Shown here piece by piece: positions 1 to 8,804 of a DNA stretch of 64,000 bases. The notes under the pieces were generated by a model that was not told the origin of the DNA, did no database searches, and worked only from the letters and a program-made list of their open reading frames with translations. A program made the translations under genes and the position numbers. Positions within the stretch are counted from its first letter, which is position 1, and every line of letters starts with the position of its first letter. Source of the stretch: Streptomyces daqingensis. GTDB lineage: Bacteria > Actinomycetota > Actinomycetes > Streptomycetales > Streptomycetaceae. The stretch is taken from assembly GCF_014645895.1 (NCBI RefSeq), contig NZ_BMMP01000010.1:216248-280247 (forward strand). The letters run 5' to 3'.

Positions 1-951
1 GGCTGGGTGCTGCCCGGCCTCGTGGACGCCCACTGCCACGTGGGGCTCGGCTCCGACGGCCCCGTCGACGAGTCGGCCACGGAGAAGCAGGCGGTCACGG
101 AGCGGGAGGCCGGCGCGCTGCTGCTGCGCGACGCGGGCTCCCCCTCGGACACCCGCTGGGTCGACGACCGCGCGGATCTGCCGCGGATCATCCGCGCCGG
201 CAGGCACATCGCCCGCACGAAGCGCTACATCCGCAACTTCGCGCACGAGATCGAACCCGGCGACCTCGCCGCCTACACCCGGCGCGAGGCCCGCCGCGGC
301 GACGGCTGGGTGAAGCTCGTCGGGGACTGGATCGACCGCGAGGAGGGCGACCTCGCCCCGTGCTGGCCGCGCTGGGCCGTGGAGGAGGCGATCGCCGCCG
401 CCCACGAGGAGGGCGCCCGCGTCACTGCGCACTGCTTCGCGGAGAGCTCGCTCCGCGACCTGGTCGAGGCCGGGATCGACTGCGTCGAACACGCTACGGG
501 GCTCACGGAGGAGACCGTCCCGCTCTTCGCGGAGCGCGGCGTCGCGATCGTCCCCACCCTCGTGAACACCGCCACGTTCCCGCAGCTCGCCGCGGGAGGC
601 GAGAAGTACCCCCGCTGGGCCGCGCACATGCGGCGGCTCCACGAGCGCCGCTACGAGACGGTCCGCGCCGCGTACGAGGCGGGCATCCCCGTCTTCACGG
701 GGACGGACGCCGGCGGGTCGCTGCCGCACGGGCTCGTCTCCGCGGAGGTCGGCGAGCTGGTCAAGGCGGGCATCCCCGCGGCGGACGCCCTGTCGGCGGC
801 CGTCTGGGGCGCCCGGCGCTGGCTGGGCCGCCCCGGACTGGAGGAGGGAGCCCCCGCCGACCTCGTCGTGTACGCGGAGGACCCGCGGGCGGACGTCGGG
901 GTGCTGGGCTCCCCGCGGAGGGTCGTGCTGCGGGGAGAGGTGGTGCACTAG
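1..951 (+). CDS. Amidohydrolase family metal-dependent hydrolase, 5' end missing
   Basis: The reading frame is open from base 1, so the start lies upstream of the window; 316 residues are visible. The visible part opens with LVDAHCHVG, the HxH metal motif of the amidohydrolase superfamily, normally found 60-70 residues into the protein. It continues with a candidate bridging lysine (WVKLVGDW), histidines in TAHCFAE and VEHATGL, and the metal aspartate in FTGTDAGG. The C-terminus (ADLVVYAEDP...) is the usual small beta domain. This resembles the imidazolonepropionase/prolidase-like branch acting on cyclic amides or dipeptides; the substrate cannot be told. An amidase follows on the same strand, probably in the same transcript. 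Family call is firm, substrate unknown. Confidence 0.85.
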   Translation, partial: GWVLPGLVDAHCHVGLGSDGPVDESATEKQAVTEREAGALLLRDAGSPSDTRWVDDRADLPRIIRAGRHIARTKRYIRNFAHEIEPGDLAAYTRREARRGDGWVKLVGDWIDREEGDLAPCWPRWAVEEAIAAAHEEGARVTAHCFAESSLRDLVEAGIDCVEHATGLTEETVPLFAERGVAIVPTLVNTATFPQLAAGGEKYPRWAAHMRRLHERRYETVRAAYEAGIPVFTGTDAGGSLPHGLVSAEVGELVKAGIPAADALSAAVWGARRWLGRPGLEEGAPADLVVYAEDPRADVGVLGSPRRVVLRGEVVH

Positions 952-1019
952 CCGTGGAGGACGGCGGAGCGCTCACGGCCCGGGAGGGCGGACAAGGCGC
1001 GGGGGAGGCCCCGCAGCGG

Positions 1020-2474
1020 ATGCCGGAGGGGTCCCGCCGGGTGGACGCCTCCGGGATCGTCTCGTGGAGCGCCATGGAGCTCTCGCGGGCCGTCGCGGGC
1101 CGTGAAGTGACGTGCACCGAGGTCATGCGGGCGTACTTGGAGCACATCGAACGGGTCAATCCGCACGTCTGCGCGATCGTCGGGGCACAGGCGCCGGAAC
1201 TCTCCCTGGAGCAGGCGCGGGAGCGGGACCGGGAGCTGGAGCGCGGTGAGAGCCGCGGCTGGATGCACGGCTTCCCGTACGCGGTGAAGGACCTCGCGGA
1301 GGCGCGCGGTCTGCCGTGGACTGAGGGTTCGCCCCTGCACAGGGACCGCGTCGCGGAGCGGGACGCCCCGTTCGTGCGGCGCGTCAGGGACGCCGGCGCG
1401 GTCGTGATCGGCAAGACCAACACCCCCGAGTTCGGCCTGGGTTCGCAGACGTACAACCAGGTGTGGGGGACGACGGGCAACGCCTACGACCCCGCGCTCA
1501 CGGCGGGCGGCAGCAGCGGGGGAGCGGCCTGCGCCCTCGCCCTGCGGATGCTGCCGGTCGCCGACGGCAGCGACTACATGGGTTCCCTGCGCAACCCCGC
1601 CGCGTTCAACAACGTGCTGGGCCTGCGCCCGAGTCAGGGACGCGTCCCAGGCCCCGGGTTCACCGGCCAGCCGGGTGTCGCGGGTCCGATGGCCCGCACG
1701 GTGACGGACCTCGCGTGGCTGCTGTCGGTGATGGCGGGACCGCACGAGGAGTCCCCGACGGCGTTCCCGGAGAGCGGCGAACGCTTCCGGGAGCCCCTGG
1801 AACGCGATTTCCGTGGGACGCGCGTGGCATGGGTCGGCGACTGGCGTGGGCGGCTGGCCACCGAGCCGGGAGTGCTGGAGGTGTGCCGTTCCGCGCTGTC
1901 CGTCTTCGAGGCGCTCGGATGCGAAGTGACCGACGCCGTACCGGACTTCCCGGCCGACGAGCTCTGGCGGACGTTCCTCACGTGGCGCTGGTGGGCGGCC
2001 CTGGACCGGTACGGCCTCTACGCCGATCCCGCCGCACGGGAGCGGATGAAGCCCGAGGCGGTGTGGGAGACGGAGCGGGGTCTGGCCCTGAGCGCCCTCG
2101 ACGTCGCGGAGGCGGCCGCGTCGCGGGACCGTTGGTACGCGGCGCTGGCGGAGTTCTTCCGCGACTACGACTACGTCCTCGCACCAGCGGCACAGGTCTT
2201 CCCCTTCGCGAAGGAGACGAGGTGGCCCGAGGTGGTCGGCGGACGCCGTATGGACACCTACCACCGCTGGATGGAGACGGTGGTGCCCTGGTCGCTGGTC
2301 GGCGTGCCGGTGATCGGGATGCCGGCCGGGTTCGGCCGGCAGGGGCTGCCGGCGGGCCTGCAGCTCGTCGGCAGACCGCGAGCCGACTTCGAGGTGCTTC
2401 AACTGGCCTACGCGTACGAGCAGTCGACGAACTGGGTGGAGCGCCGCACGCCCGCGCCGGCGGCCGCGGGCTGA
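1020..2474 (+). CDS. Amidase signature family protein
   Basis: This 484-residue protein has the amidase signature fold that hydrolyses carboxylic amides. The catalytic Ser-cisSer-Lys triad is visible: Lys in YAVKDLA, cis-Ser in TAGGSSGGAA, and the nucleophile in DYMGSLRNPA. The C-terminal GMPAGFGRQGLPAGLQLVG segment is typical. The start is uncertain. ATG at 1020 has a GGGGGAGG about ten bases upstream; GTG at 954, two bases after the upstream stop, would add 22 low-complexity residues; ATG at 1074 is also possible. The tight spacing to the amidohydrolase suggests an operon that degrades an amide-containing compound. Homologues are often annotated as Glu-tRNA amidotransferase subunit A-like, but no gatB or gatC is adjacent, so a stand-alone amidase is more likely. 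Confidence 0.88.
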   Translation: MPEGSRRVDASGIVSWSAMELSRAVAGREVTCTEVMRAYLEHIERVNPHVCAIVGAQAPELSLEQARERDRELERGESRGWMHGFPYAVKDLAEARGLPWTEGSPLHRDRVAERDAPFVRRVRDAGAVVIGKTNTPEFGLGSQTYNQVWGTTGNAYDPALTAGGSSGGAACALALRMLPVADGSDYMGSLRNPAAFNNVLGLRPSQGRVPGPGFTGQPGVAGPMARTVTDLAWLLSVMAGPHEESPTAFPESGERFREPLERDFRGTRVAWVGDWRGRLATEPGVLEVCRSALSVFEALGCEVTDAVPDFPADELWRTFLTWRWWAALDRYGLYADPAARERMKPEAVWETERGLALSALDVAEAAASRDRWYAALAEFFRDYDYVLAPAAQVFPFAKETRWPEVVGGRRMDTYHRWMETVVPWSLVGVPVIGMPAGFGRQGLPAGLQLVGRPRADFEVLQLAYAYEQSTNWVERRTPAPAAAG

Positions 2475-2667
2475 GCGGGCCGCCCTCCGGCCCCGGGGCG
2501 GGGCGATCGGGCGGACGTCAGGCGCCGCGGCGGCCGTCGGGACTGTGCGTCGGCGCTCAACTCGGCCCTCCCGTCCGGGGCGTGTGCGCCCCGTGGTGAG
2601 AACACCCGCTGGGCGGGGGTGAGTCGTGCGGCCCCGACGGGAAGGCGGCCGCGAACGGCCGCCGGGC

Positions 2668-3102
2668 TCAGTCGGTTTCGATGCCGCGCGCTGCGAAGAC
2701 CTCCGCCGCGTCCGGCACCGCCAGGACGCCGTCCTCCACGAAGGTGACCTCCCGCAGGTTGGGCAGCAGGGCGAGGTCGTCGAGCGAACGGACGTCGAAG
2801 AGGCCGTCCTCGCCGTCCCAGGCGGGAGCGCAGTGCCCGAAGACCTCTGCGCCGGCGTCGAAGCACAGCTCCTCGACGCGTGCGAGCAGCTCGGCCGGTA
2901 TCTCCAGTGTCTCGAAGTGGGCGCGGGGCTCCGGCAGCACCTCCGCTTCGAGAGCGTTCTCCAGGACGTAGTCAGCGGGGTCGTCGATTCCCCGCTCGGC
3001 CAGTTCCTCTGACAGGTCGTAGACCGGGAGGAGCGGCTCGGGGCCGTACATGAGCTCCTCGACGACGAGGAGCTTGAGGTTGAAGTCGCGGAACTGGCTC
3101 AT
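2668..3102 (-). CDS. Conserved hypothetical protein (possibly DUF6892-like)
   Basis: This is a 144-residue acidic protein with no signal peptide or membrane segment. It begins MSQFRDFNLKLLVVEELMY and consists of alternating hydrophobic and acidic stretches, with a leucine-rich-like SLDDLALLPNLREVTFVEDG near the C-terminus. The N-terminal pattern recalls proteins I remember as DUF6892, but I cannot confirm this. It lies convergent to the amidase and upstream of the GntR regulator gene, with no evident functional link. Codon bias is normal for the genome and the length is plausible, so it is probably a real gene of unknown function. Confidence 0.65.
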   Translation of the reverse strand: MSQFRDFNLKLLVVEELMYGPEPLLPVYDLSEELAERGIDDPADYVLENALEAEVLPEPRAHFETLEIPAELLARVEELCFDAGAEVFGHCAPAWDGEDGLFDVRSLDDLALLPNLREVTFVEDGVLAVPDAAEVFAARGIETD

Positions 3103-3287
3103 GGGACATGGGTATCAGGGAGGAACGACAGCCCCCGGCCCGGACCCGGACCGGACCCGGACCGGACCCGGTCCTTCCGGACGGCGGTGAGCGAGGGCCA
3201 CCGAGATTCAGGGCGGGGTGCCTGCGGTGCCGGCCGCGGCCTGCGCGTGAACTGAGCGGGCCGGGACTGTTCGCGTCACGACAGCCC

Positions 3288-4010
3288 CTAGCCGGGGGAG
3301 TCGGCCTTCTCGTCCGGGTTCCACTCCAGGAGCCGCACCTTGGCGACCGTTCTCACGTGGTCGCGCATCGCGGCGGCCGCGGCCTCGGGGTCGCCTGCCT
3401 GGACCGCGTCGAGGATGCGTACGTGCTGGTCGAGGGAGCGGGTGGGCCGTCCGGGCTGGCGCAGGGACTCAGTGCGGCTCTCCGCGACCGCTTCGGCGAT
3501 CGAGCGCATGAACTCCGCGAGAAGGGAGCTGTGCCCCGCCGCGGTGACCGCCGCGTGGAACTGACGGTCGCCTTCGACGCCGTGACCGCCTGCGGCGATG
3601 TCCGCCTCCATGGCGCTCAGGGCGGCGCGCATCGCCTTCAGGTCCTCCTCCGTGCGGCGCTCGGCGGCGAGTTCGGCGAGCTTGGTCTCCATCGCCTCCC
3701 GGGCCTCGAGCACGTCGGGGAGGCGCCGCCTGCGTTCCACCAGGCGTTCGACGGGTTCCGCGTCGAGGGTGCCGCCCACCATGTACGTGCCCCCGCCGTG
3801 CCGGGTCTCCACGAGCCCCTGCACTTCCAGGACGACCACGGCCTGCTTCACAGACGCCCGGCTGACACCCAGGCGCTGGGCCAGTTCGCGCTCTGTCGGC
3901 AGCTTGTCGCCCGCGCGGAGCCCCTGCTCCACCGCGTAGGCCCTCAGCCGGTCGAGTACCTGCTCGTAGAGGCGAGGACGCGCCATCGGTCGCAGTGAGT
4001 CATCGGTCAT
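3288..4010 (-). CDS. FadR/GntR-family transcriptional regulator, likely MatR-type
   Basis: This is a 240-residue regulator. Residues 10-75 form a GntR winged helix-turn-helix (LPTERELAQRLGVSRASVKQAV, wing RHGGGTYMV). Residues 90-230 are an all-helical FCD ligand-binding domain with metal/ligand residues in the pattern D...H (EGDRQFHAAV) and later histidines (LDQHVRILDA, AAMRDHVRTV). It is transcribed divergently from the MatC-like transporter, and the shared 302-base region holds inverted TTGGCCAA-type elements. By analogy with rhizobial MatR it probably represses the malonate genes until malonate or a derivative binds. The ligand is inferred from context only. Confidence 0.85.
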   Translation of the reverse strand: MTDDSLRPMARPRLYEQVLDRLRAYAVEQGLRAGDKLPTERELAQRLGVSRASVKQAVVVLEVQGLVETRHGGGTYMVGGTLDAEPVERLVERRRRLPDVLEAREAMETKLAELAAERRTEEDLKAMRAALSAMEADIAAGGHGVEGDRQFHAAVTAAGHSSLLAEFMRSIAEAVAESRTESLRQPGRPTRSLDQHVRILDAVQAGDPEAAAAAMRDHVRTVAKVRLLEWNPDEKADSPG

Positions 4011-4312
4011 GCGGGCCCCCTCGGTCAGCTGCCCCGTGGCCGGAGCCTAGCAGCGTGGATCAAAGGCTGAATGGCCAAGTGGACGGACCAATTCTGTCGC
4101 AGTCATTGACACCGGAGAGGACTCGACGCGAATGTGGTTCAGCCACTTGACCAGTCGGCCAGTTGGCCAATTCGCGACCGTACGGCCTCTGGTCCTTCGG
4201 CCTTTCCGAGCGGGCACCGGCACCGGCGTCGGCCGCGTCCGGACCGGCCCGCTACCACCACAGCGACCTTCCCCCGAGGCGATCCGCTCACGGGCCCGAC
4301 GACGGGAGCCCC
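4011..4312. promoter_or_regulatory. Divergent promoter region of matR-like and matC-like genes with candidate operators
   Basis: This 302-base region has no gene. TGGCCAAGTGG at 4072-4082 is matched in inverted orientation by CCACTTGACCA at 4143-4153 (10 of 11 positions), and a perfect TTGGCCAA palindrome lies at 4163-4170. A possible -35 TTGACA at 4106-4111 is followed 18 bases later by GAATGT. FadR-subfamily GntR regulators commonly bind short TNGTNNNACNA or TTGGNCCAA palindromes, so these are reasonable operator candidates for the adjacent regulator. Confidence 0.5.
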
Positions 4313-5701
4313 ATGTCCGCCGAACTCATATCGATCCTGGTACTGGCGGTGATCTTCGTCGTCGCCACCACGCGCTCGGTCAACATGGGCGCTCTGGCCT
4401 TCGCGGCCGCCTTCGGCGTCGGCACGCTCGCCGCGGGCTTCGACGCCGAGGAGGTCTTCGCGGGCTTCCCCGGCGACCTGTTCGTGGTGCTCGTCGGCGT
4501 CACGTACTTCTTCGCCATCGCGCGGGCCAACGGCACGACCGACTGGCTCGTGCACGCCGGAATCCGGATGGTGCGCGGGCGCGTGGTGCTCATCCCGTGG
4601 GTGATGTTCGCCGTCACGGGCGTGCTGACGGCCATCGGCGCCGTCAGTCCCGCGGCGGTCGCCATCGTCGCGCCGCTCGCCATGGGATTCGCGGCGAAGT
4701 ACCGCATCCACCCCCTGCTGATGGGCGCGCTCGTGGTGCACGGCGCCCAGGCGGGAGGTTTCTCCCCGATCAGCATCTACGGCTCGACGGTCAACAGCAT
4801 CGTCGCCAGCGAAGGCCTGCCGGGCAACGAGCTGGCCCTGTTCGCCGCGAGCCTCGTCGTCAACCTCGTCATCGCGGCCGTCATCTTCGTCGCCTGCGGA
4901 GGCATGCGCCTCCGCGGGACCGGGGCGTCAGCCGCACCGGCCACCGCTGCGGAGCCGGAGGGCCCGGCGGGGAGCGCGGGCAGCGCGCCGGGGAAGTCCG
5001 GCAGCGGCGGGGGAGAGGGCACGGCCGCGGCCGGAGACCCGCGCCCCGTCGCCACAGCGCCGCCGGCCGCGGACCCCGAGGAGGAGCCCGGCGGCACGGT
5101 CACCCTGACTCCCGCCCGGTTCGCCACGCTCGCCGGGCTGGCGGTCCTCGTCGCCGCTGTCCTCGTCTTCGATCTCGACGCGGGCCTGACGGCCATCGCC
5201 CTCGCCGTGGTGCTCGCCGTGATCTGGCCCCAGGACAGCAAGGAGGCCGTCAACGGCATCACCTGGCCGACGGTGCTTCTGGTCTGCGGCATGCTCACCT
5301 ACGTCAACGTGCTGGACGAGATGGGCACCATCGAGTGGGCCGGGGAGGGCGTCGCCGCCATCGGCGTACCGCTGATCGCCGCGCTGCTCTTCTGCTACAT
5401 CGGCGGCTTCGTCTCGGCCTTCGCCTCGTCCGTCGGCATCATCGGCGCGCTCATCCCCCTGGTCGTGCCCTTCCTGGAGAAGGGCGAGATCGGCGTCGTC
5501 GGGATGGTGGCCGCGCTGTCCGTGTCCGCGACCGTCGTCGACGTCAGCCCGTTCTCGACCAACGGCGCCCTGGTCCTGGCCAGCGCCGAGGAGGTCGACA
5601 GGGACCGCTTCTTCCGCCAGCTCATGATCTACGGCGGTGCCGTCACGGCTGCGGTGCCGGCACTCGTCTGGCTGGCGATCGTCGTCCCCGGCCTCGGGTG
5701 A
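4313..5701 (+). CDS. matC: MatC-like dicarboxylate (malonate) carrier
   Basis: This is a 462-residue polytopic membrane protein. The N-terminal half (LILVLAVIF..., repeated glycine/alanine helices, the re-entrant-like segments GAVSPAAVAIVAP and GGFSPISIYGSTVNS) matches the dicarboxylate carrier MatC N-terminal domain. A Gly/Ala/Pro-rich cytoplasmic loop at about residues 200-265 separates it from the C-terminal half, which carries a second DVSPFSTNGAL re-entrant motif. The family is related to SLC13/DASS and arsenite-type permeases. ATG 4313 has GACGGGAG eight bases upstream. The gene is followed by malonyl-CoA synthetase and divergent from a GntR regulator, which argues for malonate uptake. 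Substrate is inferred from context. Confidence 0.82.
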   Translation: MSAELISILVLAVIFVVATTRSVNMGALAFAAAFGVGTLAAGFDAEEVFAGFPGDLFVVLVGVTYFFAIARANGTTDWLVHAGIRMVRGRVVLIPWVMFAVTGVLTAIGAVSPAAVAIVAPLAMGFAAKYRIHPLLMGALVVHGAQAGGFSPISIYGSTVNSIVASEGLPGNELALFAASLVVNLVIAAVIFVACGGMRLRGTGASAAPATAAEPEGPAGSAGSAPGKSGSGGGEGTAAAGDPRPVATAPPAADPEEEPGGTVTLTPARFATLAGLAVLVAAVLVFDLDAGLTAIALAVVLAVIWPQDSKEAVNGITWPTVLLVCGMLTYVNVLDEMGTIEWAGEGVAAIGVPLIAALLFCYIGGFVSAFASSVGIIGALIPLVVPFLEKGEIGVVGMVAALSVSATVVDVSPFSTNGALVLASAEEVDRDRFFRQLMIYGGAVTAAVPALVWLAIVVPGLG

Positions 5702-5889
5702 CGCGCCGGGCTCCCGGGTAACCGCACTGTCGAGGGCCCTCGTCCGCCGGCGCCGTGCCGTCCCGGCGCCATGAACGCTCCGCCACCCGACCGTCCCGCG
5801 AACACGACCGAACCGTCCCGCTCACGCGTCCCCCGCGGACGACCGGACCACCACGCTGCCGTACCAGCGAGACTGCGAGGAAAGCCACC

Positions 5890-7329
5890 GTGTCCACCTT
5901 CTTCCCGGCGCTGCACACCCCGCCCCCGAAGACCGCCCTGGACTTCGGCGACCACTCCCTCACCTACGCCGAACTCGCGGCGGCGGCCGGCACGCTGGCC
6001 CGGGAACTCACCCCCGGGCAGCGCGTCGCCGTATGGGCGACCCCCACTCTCCACACCGGCGTCGCGGTAGTGGCCGCCCTCCTCGCCGGAGCGCCCGCCG
6101 TACCGGTCAACCCGAGGGTCGGAGAGCGGGAACTGGCGCACATCGTCGGCGACAGCGAACCGGCCCTCGTACTCGCCGAGCCGGAAGCCTCCCTCCCCGC
6201 GGTGCTCGACGCGCTGCCCCGCATCGACGTCAGCCCCGAGCCGCCCGCCGCTCCCGCGCCGCCGCTCCCGGCCGAACCGGGCGAGGAGGCGCCCGCGGTG
6301 GTCGTCTACACCTCGGGCACGACGGGGCCGCCGAAGGGCGCCGTCCTCCCGCGGCGCGCGCTGGCCGGCACCCTCGACGCCCTCGAGGACGCCTGGGAGT
6401 GGACGGAGCACGACGTGCTCGTGCACGCCCTGCCGCTCTTCCACGTGCACGGCCTCATCCTCGGCGTCCTCGGGCCGCTGCGCCGCGCGGGGACGGTGCG
6501 CCACCTCGGCCGCTTCTCGACGGACGGCGTCAGCGACGCGCTGAGCGGCGGGGCGACCATGCTCTTCGGGGTGCCGACGATGTACCACCGGATCGCCGAG
6601 GAGGTCGGCGGCGACGAGAAGCTGGCCCGTGCTCTCGGGAAGGCCCGTCTCCTGGTCTCCGGCTCCGCCCCGCTGCCCGTGCACGACCACCGGCGGATCG
6701 CCGAGGCCACGGGCCGGCAGATCGTGGAGCGGTACGGCATGACGGAGACCCTGATGAACACCAGCGTCCGCGCGGACGGGGAGCGCCGTCCCGGCACCGT
6801 GGGCGTGCCGCTGGCGGGCGTCGAGGTGCGGCTCGTCGACGAGGACGGGCGCGGCATCGAGGTGTTCGACGGCGAGACCGTCGGCGAGATCCAGGTCCGG
6901 GGCCGCAACCTGTTCACCGAGTACCTCAACCGGCCCGACGCCACCGCGGAGGCCTTCGACGGCGGCTGGTTCCGTACGGGCGACATGGCGACCAGGGACC
7001 CCGACGGCTACGTGCGGATCGTCGGCCGCAAGGCCACCGACATCATCAAGAGCGGCGGCTACAAGATCGGTGCCGGTGAGATCGAGAACGTCCTGCTCGA
7101 ACACCCCGATGTGCGGGAGGCGGCCGTCACGGGCGAGCCCGACGACGACCTCGGCGAACGCATCGTCGCCTGGATCGTCCCCGGTGCCCGGCAGCCCGGC
7201 GAGCAGGAGCTCGCCGAGCACGTCGCCTCCCAGCTGACGCCGTACAAGCGGCCCCGCGTGGTGCGGTTCCGCGAGACGCTGCCTCGCAACGACATGGGCA
7301 AGCTGATGAAGCGGGCGTTCCATGAGTGA
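5890..7329 (+). CDS. matB: Malonyl-CoA synthetase MatB (acyl-CoA synthetase)
   Basis: This 479-residue adenylate-forming enzyme would make malonyl-CoA from malonate, CoA and ATP. Core motifs are visible: the P-loop YTSGTTGPPKGAV near residue 140, ERYGMTETLMN, the GWFRTGDMA hinge region, and the C-terminal catalytic lysine in NDMGKLMKRAF. It is shorter than typical acyl-CoA synthetases because the N-terminal domain is compact, as in Streptomyces MatB. The GTG start at 5890 has GAGGAAAG six bases upstream. It lies 188 bases after matC and overlaps the carboxyltransferase gene by eight bases, so translation is probably coupled. The product would supply extender units for fatty acid and polyketide synthesis. 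Confidence 0.88.
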   Translation: MSTFFPALHTPPPKTALDFGDHSLTYAELAAAAGTLARELTPGQRVAVWATPTLHTGVAVVAALLAGAPAVPVNPRVGERELAHIVGDSEPALVLAEPEASLPAVLDALPRIDVSPEPPAAPAPPLPAEPGEEAPAVVVYTSGTTGPPKGAVLPRRALAGTLDALEDAWEWTEHDVLVHALPLFHVHGLILGVLGPLRRAGTVRHLGRFSTDGVSDALSGGATMLFGVPTMYHRIAEEVGGDEKLARALGKARLLVSGSAPLPVHDHRRIAEATGRQIVERYGMTETLMNTSVRADGERRPGTVGVPLAGVEVRLVDEDGRGIEVFDGETVGEIQVRGRNLFTEYLNRPDATAEAFDGGWFRTGDMATRDPDGYVRIVGRKATDIIKSGGYKIGAGEIENVLLEHPDVREAAVTGEPDDDLGERIVAWIVPGARQPGEQELAEHVASQLTPYKRPRVVRFRETLPRNDMGKLMKRAFHE

Positions 7330-8761
7330 CGGCGCCGCCCCCCGCAGAGGACCGACGGCGCGGGACGTGATCCGCGCCGTCTCCAGCGGCTTCGCCGAAC
7401 TCCCGGGCACCAGCGCCGAGTTCCGCCCGGACGGCCACCGTGCGGCGGACGGTCCCCTCGCCTGGGACGGCCCCCTCGCCTGGGACGGATACGGCGTCGC
7501 CCGCGAGCGCGCGGTGGAGCGCACCGGCGAGAGCGAGTCGGTGGTATGCGGCACGGCGGTGGCCGGCGGCGTGGAAGTGGTGCTGATCGCCTTCGAGTTC
7601 GCTTTCCTCGGCGGCTCGCTGGGAGCCCGCACCGGCGACCGGATCGCCGCGGCCTACGCGCAGGCCCGCGCACGCGGCATGCCCGTGGTCTCCCTCATCG
7701 CCACGGGCGGCAGCCGCATGCAGGAGGGCATGGTCGCCCTGTCCCAACTGCAGCGCGTGGCACAGGAGTCGATGCTCACGCGACGGGCGGGTCTGCCGCA
7801 GATCGCCGTGCTGCGCGACCCCTCCACCGGCGGGGGATGGGCCACGCTCGGCGCCGGAGCGGACGTCGTCCTCGCGCTGCCGGGGGCACAGGTCGCCTTC
7901 GCGGGGTCGCGCGTACGTCCGCAGGGCGCCGATCCGCACCCCTACTCCGCGGAGGGGCAGTGGGAGGCGGGGCACGTCGACCAGATCGTGGGGGAGGAGG
8001 AGCTGCGGGAGGCACTCGGCCGGTGGCTCACGCTGCTGACCGGCGGCTCCGGCACCGCTCCGCCCCCTCCGGGGGCCCTGCCCGGGGGACGCCCCCCGTC
8101 CGTCCCCGCCGACGGGCAGGAGGCGGTGGCGCGCGCCCGCGACGCACTGCGGCCGCGCGCCGCCGCCTATCTGGACGACTACTTCGACACGCGTGAGGAC
8201 GTGCGGGGGGACCGCTGCGGCGGCACCGACGAGGGGACGCTCTGCGGCTTCGGGCGCCGGGAAGGCCGAACGGTCGCCTACGCGGCGCAGTGCGGGACCG
8301 CCACACGCCCCGCGGGCTTCCGTACCGCGGCCCGTCTGATCCGTACCGCGGACCGGCTGGGCATCCCCGTGCTCACGCTCATCGACACGCCGGGAGCGGC
8401 CAACGACGCGGAAGCGGAGCGGGCGGGCGCGGGCCCCGCCATCGCCGACGCCTTCGCCGCGGTCGCCGAGGCGACGGTTCCGGTCACGTCGCTGCTCATC
8501 GGGGAGGGCGGCTCGGGCGGCGCCCTGGCACTCGCCGCGCCCGGGAGGCTGTGGGTCACCCCCGACAGCTACTTCTCCGTGATCGCTCCCGAGCTGGCCG
8601 CGGCGATCCTCAAACGGCCGGGCGACGAAGTCGCGCGCACCGCCGACCAGTTGTGGCTCCGGCCGCAGGACGTGGTGCGGCTGGGCATCGCGCGGGGCGT
8701 CGTGGACGAGCGGTCGTCCCGGGAGGAGCCGTCGAGCAGCGGCGCCGCAAGAGCCCGGTAG
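7322..8761 (+). CDS. Fused carboxyltransferase (AccD-like plus AccA-like halves)
   Basis: This 479-residue protein joins two crotonase-fold carboxyltransferase halves. The N-terminal half (residues about 55-215) has the beta-type motifs FAFLGGSLGARTGDR and SLIATGGSRMQEG; the C-terminal half (about 270-460) has alpha-type motifs LIDTPGAANDAEAE and GEGGSGGALALA. No biotin carboxylase, biotin carrier or zinc ribbon is present. It resembles stand-alone acetyl/malonyl carboxyltransferases and malonate decarboxylase beta/gamma subunits. In this operon it may decarboxylate malonyl-CoA or use an unlinked biotin carrier. An 18-base tandem duplication gives a repeated GPLAWD near residue 45. Family firm, reaction uncertain. 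Confidence 0.82.
   Translation: MSDGAAPRRGPTARDVIRAVSSGFAELPGTSAEFRPDGHRAADGPLAWDGPLAWDGYGVARERAVERTGESESVVCGTAVAGGVEVVLIAFEFAFLGGSLGARTGDRIAAAYAQARARGMPVVSLIATGGSRMQEGMVALSQLQRVAQESMLTRRAGLPQIAVLRDPSTGGGWATLGAGADVVLALPGAQVAFAGSRVRPQGADPHPYSAEGQWEAGHVDQIVGEEELREALGRWLTLLTGGSGTAPPPPGALPGGRPPSVPADGQEAVARARDALRPRAAAYLDDYFDTREDVRGDRCGGTDEGTLCGFGRREGRTVAYAAQCGTATRPAGFRTAARLIRTADRLGIPVLTLIDTPGAANDAEAERAGAGPAIADAFAAVAEATVPVTSLLIGEGGSGGALALAAPGRLWVTPDSYFSVIAPELAAAILKRPGDEVARTADQLWLRPQDVVRLGIARGVVDERSSREEPSSSGAARAR
7451..7486 (+). repeat. 18-bp tandem duplication inside the carboxyltransferase gene
   Basis: Two adjacent 18-base copies, 7451-7468 and 7469-7486, differ at a single base (T versus C at the third position). 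They encode a repeated GPLAWD hexapeptide in frame, in the N-terminal extension before the first carboxyltransferase domain. Confidence 0.9.
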
Positions 8762-8804
8762 CCGCCGGACCTACGGCGGCGCCCGGTGCGCGCTCGCCGG
8801 GGGC

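Noticed and set aside
5629..7632. A 667-residue minus-strand open frame over matB
   Set aside because: It is antisense to matB with clear adenylation motifs; the reverse frame has no motif or start signal.
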